Shown here piece by piece: positions 43,647 to 52,424 of a stretch of 64,000 nt of DNA. The first letter of the stretch is position 1. Each line of letters begins with the position of its first letter. The notes beneath the pieces were generated by a model, which was not told the DNA's origin, did no database searches, and saw nothing but the letters and a program-made list of their open reading frames with translations. Origin of the DNA: JAEUMY01 sp033764435. Its GTDB lineage: Bacteria; Pseudomonadota; Gammaproteobacteria; Burkholderiales; Usitatibacteraceae. The position numbers and the translations under genes were made by a program. The DNA lies in assembly GCA_033764435.1 (NCBI GenBank), contig JANRIX010000070.1, positions 38,868-102,867 on the forward strand, read 5' to 3'.

Positions 43647-44702
43647 TCAAGGCTCGCGGTACACGGCGCCAATGCCCGGCCCCAGCACGTATTGGGTGAA
43701 GAGCACGTTCAGCACCTGATCGTCGCCGGCGAATATTCGCCGGTGTTCCGCAAGCGTGATGGCCTTGCGCGCGGCGTCGATTGAGTCGCCGCGCGCCTTG
43801 GCTGCTGCAGCCTGTGACTGGATGTCGCGCAGCAGCTTGATCATGCGTTGCGAATATTCGCTATCGCGGAACACCGGGCCATGGCCGGGCACGATGAGCT
43901 TCGGCTGCAGCGCCATCATCTTCTCCAGCGTGCGCGCCCAATCGGCAACGTGACTCTGGTCGCGGCCGATCAGCGGGACCGGCGCCACGACCAGATCACC
44001 GGTGATGACAATGCCCTCCAGCGGCAGATGCACGACGATGTCGCCCGCCGTGTGGCCGCGCCCGAGATGCAGCACCTCGATGCGCCTCGCCCCGCGCTGG
44101 AGAATGAGCTTGTCTTCGAAGGTGAGCGTGGGGCCGACGATGTCGACTTTCGGCGTCTCCGCGAGATAGCGCTCCACCAGGCGGATGTCGCTTTCGTAAC
44201 TGGCGCGGGTGGCAGCGGCCAGCGGCTGGCCGTCCATGCCCTGCGCCTTGTCCAGGAGCGACTTCAGCATGGCGACGCCGGACGGCGCGCCGCTCAGCAT
44301 GCCCTGGCGATTCTTCAGCCCCTGACCCGGCAGGTACGCCGCCATGCTGCGATGAGCGATGAACTCGACCCCGGGGAAGGCGTCGCGCCAGACTTGGTTG
44401 CCCAGCACATGGTCGTCATGCCAATGGGTGTTGATGACATGGCGCACCGGCTTGTCGGTCAGTTTGCGCAGTGCCGCCAGGGTGGCCTTGGCCGACGAGG
44501 GGCCGACATTGGCATCGACCACCACCACGTCCTCGTCGTTGATGATGAGTGTGATGTTGGCATCAACCATGAGGCCGGGCGGCTCGGTGCGCACGGCGAC
44601 ATGAACACCGTCGGCGATGCGCTGGAGTTCGAAACCCGCGTCGGCAGGACAGGCAATCAGAAACGAAGCGAACGCAGCAAGCACTGCAATGAAGCGACCC
44701 AT
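43647..44702 (-). CDS. Secreted metallo-beta-lactamase-fold hydrolase
   Basis: 351 residues from M-G-R-F-I-A (44702). A signal peptide ends near A-D-A-G. The zinc motif H-W-H-D-D-H is intact, with later His/Asp in G-R-G-H-T-A-G-D, T-G-D-L-V-V and P-G-H-G-P. It is likely a periplasmic hydrolase; beta-lactam activity is not implied. Convergent with the HEAT operon. Two palindrome copies (43729, 43850) lie 121 bases apart in its 3' part, in different frames. Confidence 0.83.
   Translation of the reverse strand: MGRFIAVLAAFASFLIACPADAGFELQRIADGVHVAVRTEPPGLMVDANITLIINDEDVVVVDANVGPSSAKATLAALRKLTDKPVRHVINTHWHDDHVLGNQVWRDAFPGVEFIAHRSMAAYLPGQGLKNRQGMLSGAPSGVAMLKSLLDKAQGMDGQPLAAATRASYESDIRLVERYLAETPKVDIVGPTLTFEDKLILQRGARRIEVLHLGRGHTAGDIVVHLPLEGIVITGDLVVAPVPLIGRDQSHVADWARTLEKMMALQPKLIVPGHGPVFRDSEYSQRMIKLLRDIQSQAAAAKARGDSIDAARKAITLAEHRRIFAGDDQVLNVLFTQYVLGPGIGAVYREP
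43729..43740. repeat. Iterated palindrome, copy 19
   Basis: Exact copy in the MBL-fold gene, read R-I-F-A. Confidence 0.95.
43850..43861. repeat. Iterated palindrome, copy 20
   Basis: Exact copy in the same gene as copy 19, but in another frame, read E-Y-S-Q. Confidence 0.95.
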
Positions 44703-44788
44703 GGCGGGACTCCGCGGCACGATGGCGGTGACGCTAGCATGCGTGGCGTCAAGGGGGTGTGCCGGAATGTGGCCGGACTTGCAGCGGA

Positions 44789-45361
44789 TCAGTCGCGCAG
44801 GACCGCGCCCTGGGTGCGGCCATGACTGGTGTCGCGGTCATAGGCCTTTTCGCGTTCGAGATGTGCGTCGAGCCGGGCGCGGGCGCGCGTATTGGCTTCG
44901 GCTTCAAGCTGCCTGCAGTCGGGATACTCCGGCAGCATGAGCAAGGTGCGCTCGATGTCCCGCGCCGCTTCCTGCGCGATACGGCGGTGGCCCTCCTCAT
45001 GCTCGCGCAAGGCGGTGAGATAGCGGTCGAAGGTCGCATGCTGGGTCGCCGTGCCGCCGGTCAGACGTGGCAGCAGGATGCTGCCGGTTAGCGAAACGTT
45101 CACCGAGGTGATACGGCAACGCCCATCGGCCTCGTAGCGATGGCGCCAGGTCCACTTGATGTACCAATCGGTGTAGCCGTGAAAGCGCCGGCCCGATGCA
45201 CCGGTGGCGGTGATGGGCGAGCTGGCGACGACTGCGTCATTGAGCGAGCGCCCCTTGCGCGCATCGACGTCATAGTGACGGATGGCGAAGTCCTCGGAGA
45301 TTTCGGCGAATGCGGGCGCTGCGAGCAACGCAGTCAGCAGCGCCGCAGCGGCGCGGCTCAA
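44789..45361 (-). CDS. Secreted DUF922-type zinc-protease-like protein
   Basis: 190 residues from a TTG at 45361 that overlaps the TGA of the preceding gene, with GGGGCGAGGA just upstream. This gives a clean signal peptide (1-18, ending A-F-A). The H-E-E-G-H motif (about 125-129) is a HExxH zinc site, with A-T-F-D-R-Y-L before it, as in DUF922 proteins. No substrate known. The longer frame has no good start. Cotranscribed with the small membrane protein upstream. Confidence 0.75.
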   Translation of the reverse strand: MSRAAAALLTALLAAPAFAEISEDFAIRHYDVDARKGRSLNDAVVASSPITATGASGRRFHGYTDWYIKWTWRHRYEADGRCRITSVNVSLTGSILLPRLTGGTATQHATFDRYLTALREHEEGHRRIAQEAARDIERTLLMLPEYPDCRQLEAEANTRARARLDAHLEREKAYDRDTSHGRTQGAVLRD

Positions 45362-45618
45362 TCCTCGCCCCAGCGCCAGCGCGGCGGTTCGCCCTTCCAC
45401 CAGCAGATGACGAAATAGGAACCAGCGAGCCCGAGAATCCAGAACAACAACCAGAATGAATTGCCGGTTGCGAGCAAGACAATCGAGCCCCCGATAGAGA
45501 GCGCAACAACCGAACCCAGCACCCACCAGCCTTCGCGCCGCGCCGGCAAACCCCAGCCCCAGCCGTAGCGCTTGGCGTGGAACCAGTAAGGCGAGTTCTT
45601 ACCCATAGACGAGCTCAT
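45358..45618 (-). CDS. Small membrane protein
   Basis: 86 residues with two hydrophobic helices (about 30-50 and 55-72), and aromatic- and Trp-rich ends. No family with a known role. Its stop overlaps the TTG start of the DUF922 gene, so the two are translationally coupled. Confidence 0.65.
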   Translation of the reverse strand: MSSSMGKNSPYWFHAKRYGWGWGLPARREGWWVLGSVVALSIGGSIVLLATGNSFWLLFWILGLAGSYFVICWWKGEPPRWRWGED

Positions 45619-45742
45619 GACAGTCCCTCGGGGTCCATGATGAACCGGACTGTAGAGCCGCGCACCTTACCGGGCAAGGCGTGTGCGACGAATGACGATG
45701 CCATGCGCCCGGCGAAGGCGGATCAGAGGGCTGGTCGGCGGC

Positions 45743-45991
45743 TCAGCGGCCGAAGTATTTCAAGCCACGCACCGCCGCTTCGATGTCGCTCCGCATCAGG
45801 CCGATATCACGCAGCTGGCGCTCGTTCAGCGCGGCGAGGTCGGTGATGGCGCGCTGCGCCTCGTCTTCCTTGCGCACGGCGGCGCCGATCTGCTCGACCA
45901 GGGTTGCGATGCGGGTCAGCACGTTGCCCAGCACCAGCTGGACGGATTGGGCAGCGCTGGCTGCGGAATGGATTTTCAGAGTTGCGTTCAT
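45743..45991 (-). CDS. DUF1127-family small protein
   Basis: 82 residues from M-N-A-T-L-K-I (45991). The C-terminal motif L-A-A-L-N-E-R-Q-L-R-D-I-G-L-M-R-S-D-I is the DUF1127 signature seen in small RNA-binding or stress-regulated proteins. The C-terminus has K-Y-F-G-R. Divergent from a LysR regulator, its likely controller. Confidence 0.8.
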   Translation of the reverse strand: MNATLKIHSAASAAQSVQLVLGNVLTRIATLVEQIGAAVRKEDEAQRAITDLAALNERQLRDIGLMRSDIEAAVRGLKYFGR

Positions 45992-46082
45992 GGCGTGTCT
46001 CGGGGTGCCGCCACACCGGCCGTGGGACCTCCCAGGGCATTCGGGGCAGCATTCATGCTCGCAACAATAATCCTCATGTAAA

Positions 46083-46098
46083 CTCATGAACAAATGAG
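46083..46098. promoter_or_regulatory. Inverted repeat in the LysR/DUF1127 divergent gap
   Basis: CTCAT-N6-ATGAG, next to a further ACTCATGA at 46104-46111. Position between divergent genes fits a LysR-type binding site (T-N11-A class). Confidence 0.5.
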
Positions 46099-46148
46099 CG
46101 ATTACTCATGATGTATTCCGCACCGTTGCAGTCGTAACCGAGACCCGG

Positions 46149-47045
46149 ATGACCCTGGCGCAACTGGAAATCCTCATCGCCGTCGCCGAGACCGGCAGTT
46201 TCACTGCGGCCGCAGTGAAGCTCGGCATCAGCCAGTCAGCGGCCAGCCATGCCATCAGCGCGCTGGAGAAAAGCCTGGACGTGGCCCTGCTGGACCGGCG
46301 GGTTACACCTGTCACGCTGACTCCGCCCGGCGATCGCATCATCCGCCATGCGCGCGGCATGGTGGCGCAGGCCGCGGCCATCGAACAGGAGGCCAACGCC
46401 TCGCGCGGACTGTCCAGCGGCCTGCTGCATGTCGGCTCGTTCGGCCCCAGTTCATCGCTCCGCCTGCTGCCGCAGCTGATCGAGCGCTTCCAGCAGCACC
46501 ACCCGGGCGTGGAAGTGATGATCGAGGAGGCAGCCGATCAGGTGATCGAGCAATGGATCATCGACCGCCGCGTGGAGCTGGGCTTCGTCGTGCTGCCGGA
46601 TGATCGCTTCGACACCGTGCCCATCGAGCAGGATGAATACATGGCCATCCTGCCCTCAGGCCATGCGCTGGCGAAGCTGAAGGAAGTGCCCATCGAAGCG
46701 CTGGACAACCAGCCCTTCATCATGACCCGCGCCGGCAGCCGGGAGGAGATCGAAGCGTTGCTCGCCCGCCATCATGCCCGGCCGCGCGTGCTCTATCGCA
46801 TGCCGCAACTCATTTCGATCCTCGGGCTGGTGGAGCGCGGCCTGGCTGTGTCCATCGCCGCCAGCCTCGCACTGCCTGAGTCGTATCCGGGTGTGGTTTA
46901 TCGCCCGCTGAAGCCGCGCGCGCAACGCCGCATCGCGCTGGCCATGCGCGATCGCAGCGATCTCATGCCGGTGGCGGCGGCATTCGTGGACATGGCGGAG
47001 GCATGGGCGGCGAAGCGCAAGACAAAGCGAGCCGCCCAGACCTGA
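46149..47045 (+). CDS. LysR-family transcriptional regulator
   Basis: 298 residues with the N-terminal winged helix (F-T-A-A-A-V-K-L-G-I-S-Q-S-A-A-S-H-A-I) and a periplasmic-binding-protein-like effector domain. Effector unknown. Divergent from the DUF1127 gene, with inverted repeats between them. The C-terminus is basic (K-R-K-T-K-R). Confidence 0.9.
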   Translation: MTLAQLEILIAVAETGSFTAAAVKLGISQSAASHAISALEKSLDVALLDRRVTPVTLTPPGDRIIRHARGMVAQAAAIEQEANASRGLSSGLLHVGSFGPSSSLRLLPQLIERFQQHHPGVEVMIEEAADQVIEQWIIDRRVELGFVVLPDDRFDTVPIEQDEYMAILPSGHALAKLKEVPIEALDNQPFIMTRAGSREEIEALLARHHARPRVLYRMPQLISILGLVERGLAVSIAASLALPESYPGVVYRPLKPRAQRRIALAMRDRSDLMPVAAAFVDMAEAWAAKRKTKRAAQT

Positions 47046-47093
47046 GCAACACGCGCCCGCCATGGCGGTAGTGACTACATGGTGACTACATTC

Positions 47094-47528
47094 TCACTTC
47101 TTGGGTCGGCCTGTCTTCACGGACGGAACGGCAGCCAACGCTGACTTGAACGCCTCTTCACCCAGAGCCGCGAGCAACTTCAGGCCAGCACGAAGGAGTT
47201 CGCTCTTCTTGATCTCTCTGGCCTGCGCCAATGCCCGCTTCTTCAGTTGACCGATCAGTGCGTAGTCAGACTCTGGCATGTTGAAGCTGTCACGAATCGT
47301 CTTTGATTTCTTGGGCACGCTCTTGGCCTTCTGGGCCTTTGCCTTGGCAGTCGCCTTTGGGGTCGCCTTTGGTATCGCCTTTGGGGTCGCCTTGGCGTTC
47401 GGGGCTGGTCGCGAGGCCTTGGCGCTGACGCGAGCGGTGCGTGCCTCTGTCCGTGTCGATGTGGCGAGCGGTTTCTTTCGGGCGACTGCAGGAGTTGGCT
47501 TGCGAGCGGCTTTGGTCATGATGATCAT
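47094..47528 (-). CDS. Histone-H1-like basic protein with C-terminal ribbon-helix-helix-like domain
   Basis: 144 residues (141 if it begins at the next ATG, 47519). The first 75 residues are Lys/Ala/Pro repeats of histone-H1/AlgP type (K-A-T-P-K-A). Residues about 78-125 (I-R-D-S-F-N-M-P-E-S-D-Y ... K-K-S-E-L-L-R-A-G-L-K-L-L) resemble a ribbon-helix-helix-like dimerisation unit. A nucleoid-associated role is likely. An inverted repeat GTATAC-ACC-GTATAC upstream may be its own operator. Confidence 0.75.
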   Translation of the reverse strand: MIIMTKAARKPTPAVARKKPLATSTRTEARTARVSAKASRPAPNAKATPKAIPKATPKATAKAKAQKAKSVPKKSKTIRDSFNMPESDYALIGQLKKRALAQAREIKKSELLRAGLKLLAALGEEAFKSALAAVPSVKTGRPKK

Positions 47529-47564
47529 CCTGTAATTGAGCCTCCGACTCGAGGCGAGGAAACA

Positions 47565-47579
47565 GTATACACCGTATAC
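47565..47579. promoter_or_regulatory. Inverted repeat upstream of the histone-like gene
   Basis: GTATAC-N3-GTATAC, 37 bases upstream of the start; it could also act as overlapping -10 elements. Confidence 0.45.
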
Positions 47580-47646
47580 ATCGTTAATACTCCACCAAGG
47601 GCGTCACGCCGATCGCTTAGATTACCTTGGGTTGCCTTAACTTGTG

Positions 47647-48189
47647 TCAGGCTGAAGGCAACAGTGCCATCACGCGCTGTCGCAGCGCCTCGCCACGCTC
47701 GGCTCCGGCCGATTCACTCAGCAAGCCGACGCAGTGCTCGAGCTGTACGAGAATGGCGTCGCGAGTTGTCGCGGTCCGCAGCGATTCCCGTATGGCATCG
47801 CTTCTTGCGCCATAGATTCTGCCCATCGAATCGGCAAGATACATCCGGGCAAGGGCCAGCGATTGTCTTGAAGCCGGCTGCGAAATGCTTGTGGAGGCAG
47901 ATTGCGATTGCGTCGGCATGGCTGCTTCGGAAGGCGGCTTGGGCACGCCGGCAACATGGACAGGTGTAGCGGCCATCCCACCGATCGGCATGATGAAACC
48001 GGAAGACTCCAGTTGCCTGATCGACGCCGGATCATGGCCGAGGGAGGCAGCCTTGTCCATCAGTGCAGAAAGCGTGTTTCTGCCATCCACCAGAATCAGC
48101 AACGTTCGCTGTCTGGCCGGAAGGCCGTAGGTGCGCTGGGCAATTTCCTCCGCACCCTTCGCCGTCTTCACATAAACCGTGTCACTCAT
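47647..48189 (-). CDS. Unknown protein
   Basis: 180 residues, with an N-terminal helical domain (Y-G-L-P-A-R-Q-R-T-L-L-I-L-V-D-G), a Ser/Gln-rich linker (about 85-110) and a helical C-terminal part. No signal peptide. Member of a minus-strand group of three unknown genes downstream of the HD-GYP region; I do not recognise a function. Confidence 0.6.
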   Translation of the reverse strand: MSDTVYVKTAKGAEEIAQRTYGLPARQRTLLILVDGRNTLSALMDKAASLGHDPASIRQLESSGFIMPIGGMAATPVHVAGVPKPPSEAAMPTQSQSASTSISQPASRQSLALARMYLADSMGRIYGARSDAIRESLRTATTRDAILVQLEHCVGLLSESAGAERGEALRQRVMALLPSA

Positions 48190-48206
48190 GAGGCGTGGGG
48201 AACTGG

Positions 48207-48542
48207 CTACTGCGTGCCATCCGGATAGGCCGACAGCTTTTCAATGACGGCAGCAGCGGCCCACTCTCCGCGAGACTCCAAGAGCGCCACCGCATGAACC
48301 CCGATGAACACCGCGTGCCTTCGATCCGCGCCATGACGAATCAGGCAGTATTGGCGAATCAGGTTGTGCTGCGCAAAGGCGCCCGCCTCGGGCGATTGCT
48401 GGAGGCACTTCTGCCACGACTTTTCGAGTTGACCGCTCAGCCGCTGCGTCTTGACCACGTAGGCAACGCTCGCTTCCACCTGACTCGTGGTGCCGACAGC
48501 GGTGATCGGCACGAGCATCAACAGAAACACGAGAAATCGCAT
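48207..48542 (-). CDS. Small exported unknown protein
   Basis: 111 residues with a clear signal peptide (1-18) and two cysteines. Helical, no family assigned. It follows the next unknown gene by 55 bases on the same strand. Confidence 0.6.
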   Translation of the reverse strand: MRFLVFLLMLVPITAVGTTSQVEASVAYVVKTQRLSGQLEKSWQKCLQQSPEAGAFAQHNLIRQYCLIRHGADRRHAVFIGVHAVALLESRGEWAAAAVIEKLSAYPDGTQ

Positions 48543-48597
48543 AGATCCTCCGAGCGAGAGTCCGCAGACTAGCGGCGACTCATTGCAGCAACGTGAA

Positions 48598-49017
48598 TCA
48601 AATCCTGGTCGTCAATGGCCCGCGAGGGCGTATCGGCTTGCGGACTCGCTGAAGCGTGGGCTCCGGCTCTTCGACCGCAGGACTTCTTCCGGTTGCGCCA
48701 GCAGATGTCAGCAAGAGGTCTGCCAGAGATTGTGGCGCAGGCACAGATTCGGGCGGCACCGACTTGGTCCTACCGTGGCTCGCACTCAGTCCGGTCAGCC
48801 GCTTCACATCCGCCAACAGCGCATGCGGAATCTGTTTGCGCAGATACGGGCCGAAGATGCCAATTGGCAGCAAGTGCACCAGAACACTTCCGCTGGGGTT
48901 CAGCGACACTTCCACTGCCGGCAGGGGAACGACCAGTTGGCGGCTATTGCGCGCGCTGATGAGAGCTGTGTAAATGCTCTCCACAATATGACGGGTTTGG
49001 GTGGAGGGAGTTTTCAT
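48598..49017 (-). CDS. Unknown protein
   Basis: 139 residues, with no signal or membrane helix; the C-terminal part is Pro/Arg-rich. First of the three unknown minus-strand genes, divergent from the HD-GYP operon. Unrecognised. Confidence 0.5.
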   Translation of the reverse strand: MKTPSTQTRHIVESIYTALISARNSRQLVVPLPAVEVSLNPSGSVLVHLLPIGIFGPYLRKQIPHALLADVKRLTGLSASHGRTKSVPPESVPAPQSLADLLLTSAGATGRSPAVEEPEPTLQRVRKPIRPRGPLTTRI

Positions 49018-49247
49018 TGGCTCGCGACAATCGAAGAACAGGGTTCATGATGTCGGCCCAGTGTTGCAGGGGAATGAAGGGGATGGGCGCGATCATGGCC
49101 CTGCACGGACCGCCCTGACTCCCCGTTCGGCACCCGGCAGGAGGCGGCAGTGCGGCAGTTCCGGTATCGCGAGTCAATGAATTGGTCGCAATACTGTCAT
49201 ACGGCGGCACGAAAATGTCCTCCCAACCACGCTGATGGTGTGCGCCG
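49018..49247. other. Divergent gap upstream of the HD-GYP operon
   Basis: 230 bases with no supported gene. Promoters for both sides must lie here, but I see no strong boxes or repeats. Confidence 0.5.
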
Positions 49248-50789
49248 ATGGAACTACTGGAATTCGCGGAACCTGAAGTCTCGGCGCGTGGCATTTCGGA
49301 ATCGGCACACATCCGGCCTTGGCGCGTCCTCATGGTGGACGACGACCCCGAAGTGCATACCGTCACCCGGCTCGTCCTCAAGTCCTTTCACTACGAAGGA
49401 CGAATGCTGACGCTGTTGTCGGCGCACTCTGCCGATGAGGCGCGCCAGTTGATGAAGCAGGAATCGGACATTGCCCTGGCGCTCATAGACGTCGTCATGG
49501 AAACCGACACCGCGGGACTCGATCTGGTTCGGTACATTCGGGAAGAATTGCTGAATCGCGACATGCGCATCGTCTTGCGCACCGGCCAGCCCGGATTGGC
49601 ACCGGAAGACAGCGTCATCCGTCTCTACGACATCAACGATTACAAGAGCAAGACCGAGCTCACCACCACCAAACTCAACACCCTGCTCTACTCGGCGCTG
49701 CGCGCCTATCGTGACATTTGCCTGCTGCAGATTCACCGCCGAGGGCTGGAACGGGCCGTGGCCGCACTCTGCGAAGTCGCCCAGACGCGCTCGATTCCAG
49801 CGTTCGCGTCGGCTGTGCTGGGGCAACTCACCAATCTAATCCAATTGCCAAGAACGGCGCTCTACTGGAACGTTGTCTCCCTGTTCGCGGAACGTCGAGA
49901 CAATCCGGACTACCGCCTGCTTGCGGTATCAGGCGTCGATGGTGAGGGCGCGGCGGATCTTCGCGCTCGATTACCGCGCGATGTGGACCGCAAGCTGCAG
50001 CGGGCCTTTCACGCCAAGCAATCCCTGTCCGACGGGATCGATTACGTCGGGTTTTTCCGCACGAAGCTCGGCAGCGAGAATCTGCTGTTCCTGGCCGGCT
50101 GTGGCGACCTCGCGCCTCTGGATGTGCGTCTCCTCGATCTGTACTGTGCAAACGTGGGAGTCGCCTACGAAAACCTCCTCTTGCATGAGGAGATCGAAGA
50201 GTCCCAGCGCGAGCTCATTTTTGTCCTCGGCGAAGCGGTGGAAATGCGCTCCAGAGAGACGGGGGGGCATGTGAAAAGGGTGGCGGAATCTGCCGCGATG
50301 CTCGCAGCGGACTACGGCCTGCCCGAAGCGGATGTGGAGTTGATCCGTCATGCGGCACCGCTGCACGATATTGGCAAAGTCGGCATCCCGGACAGCATTC
50401 TCAACAAGCCGGACCGGCACGACCCGGTCGAATGGGCCGTCATGCAGACACATGCCCGGCTGGGCCATGACATGCTCATCAAGTCCGACAAGCGCATTCT
50501 CCAAAAGGGTGCCATTGTCGCGCTGCAACACCATGAGAAGTGGGATGGCAGCGGCTATCCGGAGGGACTTGCCGGTGAAGACATAGATGTCTTTGCCCGC
50601 ATCACCGCGCTCGCGGACGTATTCGATGCACTGGGTAGTGAGCGCTGCTACAAGACGGCATGGCCCATCGAGGCCGTTCGCGAGTTCGTCCTGGCACAGC
50701 GCGGTGTTCACTTCGAGCCACGCCTCGTGGATCTCCTGCTCGCCCGCTTGCCTGATTACCTGGCGCTGCGCGAGAAGTATCCTGACTGA
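49248..50789 (+). CDS. Response regulator with DUF3369 and HD-GYP domains
   Basis: 513 residues. A receiver domain (about 25-150, V-D-D-D-P and the phospho-Asp in A-L-I-D-V-V-M-E) precedes a DUF3369 sensor region (about 165-310) and an HD-GYP phosphodiesterase (about 325-500). H-D-I-G-K-V-G-I-P and H-H-E-K-W-D-G-S-G-Y-P are intact, so it should hydrolyse c-di-GMP under phosphorelay control. The histidine kinase 3 bases downstream is its likely partner. Confidence 0.93.
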   Translation: MELLEFAEPEVSARGISESAHIRPWRVLMVDDDPEVHTVTRLVLKSFHYEGRMLTLLSAHSADEARQLMKQESDIALALIDVVMETDTAGLDLVRYIREELLNRDMRIVLRTGQPGLAPEDSVIRLYDINDYKSKTELTTTKLNTLLYSALRAYRDICLLQIHRRGLERAVAALCEVAQTRSIPAFASAVLGQLTNLIQLPRTALYWNVVSLFAERRDNPDYRLLAVSGVDGEGAADLRARLPRDVDRKLQRAFHAKQSLSDGIDYVGFFRTKLGSENLLFLAGCGDLAPLDVRLLDLYCANVGVAYENLLLHEEIEESQRELIFVLGEAVEMRSRETGGHVKRVAESAAMLAADYGLPEADVELIRHAAPLHDIGKVGIPDSILNKPDRHDPVEWAVMQTHARLGHDMLIKSDKRILQKGAIVALQHHEKWDGSGYPEGLAGEDIDVFARITALADVFDALGSERCYKTAWPIEAVREFVLAQRGVHFEPRLVDLLLARLPDYLALREKYPD

Positions 50790-50792
50790 GCG

Positions 50793-52226
50793 ATGCGGCT
50801 TCCAACCTCCGCAACGTCCCGGGAGGGACGCGCCACGCTTCTCTTCGACCTGTCCAAGTCCGCGTACGTCGACTCCGGCTATTTCGAGATCGCTGCGGAG
50901 AACATCGCGCTGACGGCCGCAAAGGGACTAGGCCTCGCGCGCGCCAGTGTCTGGCTCACCGAGGACCAGTGCAAGCGCATACGCTGCGCGGGCCTCGTTC
51001 AGGACGGCGTGGTGCAGAGCATTGATGGAGTCACGCTGTACGAGTCGGACTATCCGCGTTACTTCGCAGCCATTCGGGACAATCGACTTGTTGTTGCCGA
51101 GACCGTGGCCGATCATCCAGACATGGCTGAACTTGCCGAGAGCTATGCGGCACCACTCGGGATCGTTTCCATGCTGGATGTGCCCTTCCGCGTGGGTGGG
51201 CGGATGGCTGGTGTCATCTGCTGTGAAGATCGGGTGCCGCGGAATTGGCCGGACGCGGAGCAGCACTTCGTGATGGCACTGACCGAAGTGGCGGCCCGCG
51301 CACTCGCCGCCGAAGCGCGCCAGCGCGCGGAAGACGCCTTGAAACTGGCGAATACCGGAATCGAGGCGCAGGTGGCCGAGCGTACCGCGGCCCTGCGCGC
51401 CGCACTCGACCAACTGCAGCAGGCGCAAGAGCAACTCATCCAGGTCGAGAAGATGGCTGCCCTGGGGGCCCTGGTGGCGGGTGTGGCGCACGAGATCAAC
51501 ACGCCCCTGGGCATCAGCGTCACGGCCGCCAGCCACTTCCGCGCCGCAGTGGCCGATGTCCGCCATGCTGCGGAGGCGGGTCGCCTGACGCGGGACGCTT
51601 TCCAGCGCTTTCTCGCGGATACCGAAGACAGCGCCGTCATCCTGCTGCGCAATCTGGAGCGGGCGGCGCAATTGGTACAGAGCTTCAAGCGCGTTGCTGT
51701 GCACCAGAGCGACGAGACGGTGAGCGAATTCGACTTGCGCGGCGCGCTATGCGACCTGGTGCACAGCATGAGTCCAGCCTGCAAGCGTGAGAACATCACC
51801 GTGGAGATGCGGTGCGACGAGGGCATCATCATGCGCAGCTACGTGGGCGCGCTTGAGCAGGCGATTTCCAACCTCATCATCAATGCGATGCGACACGCCT
51901 ACAGCGCCGGCGGACGGATTGCCATCCGCGCCACCACCATCCATTCCGGCGTGAGAATCGAGCTGCGCGACGAAGGCGCCGGCATCGCACCTGAGCTACT
52001 GCCCAGAATTTTCGACCCGTTCGTCACCACCAAGCGCAACCAGGGCGGCACCGGACTGGGATTGCACATCGTCCTGAATCTTGTGCACTACCGGCTGAAG
52101 GGGCGCATCGAGGTCGACAGCATCCAGGGCAGCGGTACGGTCTTCACCCTCACACTTCCCGTGAACGTCGAGGACGACCCGGAAGTTCATCCACCATTGC
52201 CTCTGGCGCTGGCGCCGGGCGCTTGA
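50793..52226 (+). CDS. GAF-domain sensor histidine kinase
   Basis: 477 residues without membrane helices. A GAF domain (about 15-165) is followed by a coiled coil (about 180-220), the H-box V-A-H-E-I-N-T-P-L-G (about 230), and an ATPase with N box, G1 (D-E-G-A-G-I) and G2 (G-G-T-G-L-G-L) motifs. A cytosolic sensor that probably phosphorylates the HD-GYP regulator encoded just upstream. Confidence 0.92.
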   Translation: MRLPTSATSREGRATLLFDLSKSAYVDSGYFEIAAENIALTAAKGLGLARASVWLTEDQCKRIRCAGLVQDGVVQSIDGVTLYESDYPRYFAAIRDNRLVVAETVADHPDMAELAESYAAPLGIVSMLDVPFRVGGRMAGVICCEDRVPRNWPDAEQHFVMALTEVAARALAAEARQRAEDALKLANTGIEAQVAERTAALRAALDQLQQAQEQLIQVEKMAALGALVAGVAHEINTPLGISVTAASHFRAAVADVRHAAEAGRLTRDAFQRFLADTEDSAVILLRNLERAAQLVQSFKRVAVHQSDETVSEFDLRGALCDLVHSMSPACKRENITVEMRCDEGIIMRSYVGALEQAISNLIINAMRHAYSAGGRIAIRATTIHSGVRIELRDEGAGIAPELLPRIFDPFVTTKRNQGGTGLGLHIVLNLVHYRLKGRIEVDSIQGSGTVFTLTLPVNVEDDPEVHPPLPLALAPGA

Positions 52227-52336
52227 GAGGTCGCGACGGCGAACTGTTACCCGACGCGTGCCACGCGATACCCGGTCGCAGAGCATGGAAATTCGCACGC
52301 CCGACGGCGTCATCACAGGTTCCAGGCTTCCTTCGG

Positions 52337-52348
52337 GCGAATATTCGC
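52337..52348. repeat. Iterated palindrome, copy 21 (intergenic)
   Basis: Exact copy 110 bases past the histidine-kinase stop. Confidence 0.95.
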
Positions 52349-52373
52349 GAGGCTGACCCAGCCCACGCCCCAC

Positions 52374-52410
52374 CGGCGCCCGGACCGGAGAGGGTTCGGT
52401 CCGGGCGCCG
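52374..52410. terminator. GC-rich hairpin between convergent histidine kinase and phoD genes
   Basis: A 14-bp stem (CGGCGCCCGGACCG and its complement) with a ~9-base loop and no T-run. Probable shared terminator. Confidence 0.55.
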
Positions 52411-52424
52411 CAATGCTTGCGCGG

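Noticed and set aside
43850..43861. Pair of palindrome copies in the MBL-fold gene as the ends of an inserted element
   Set aside because: The two copies are in different frames and the DNA between them encodes normal protein sequence.
47067..47090. Short direct repeat GTGACTACAT x2 after the LysR gene
   Set aside because: Only two 10-base copies with no link to a promoter or other feature.
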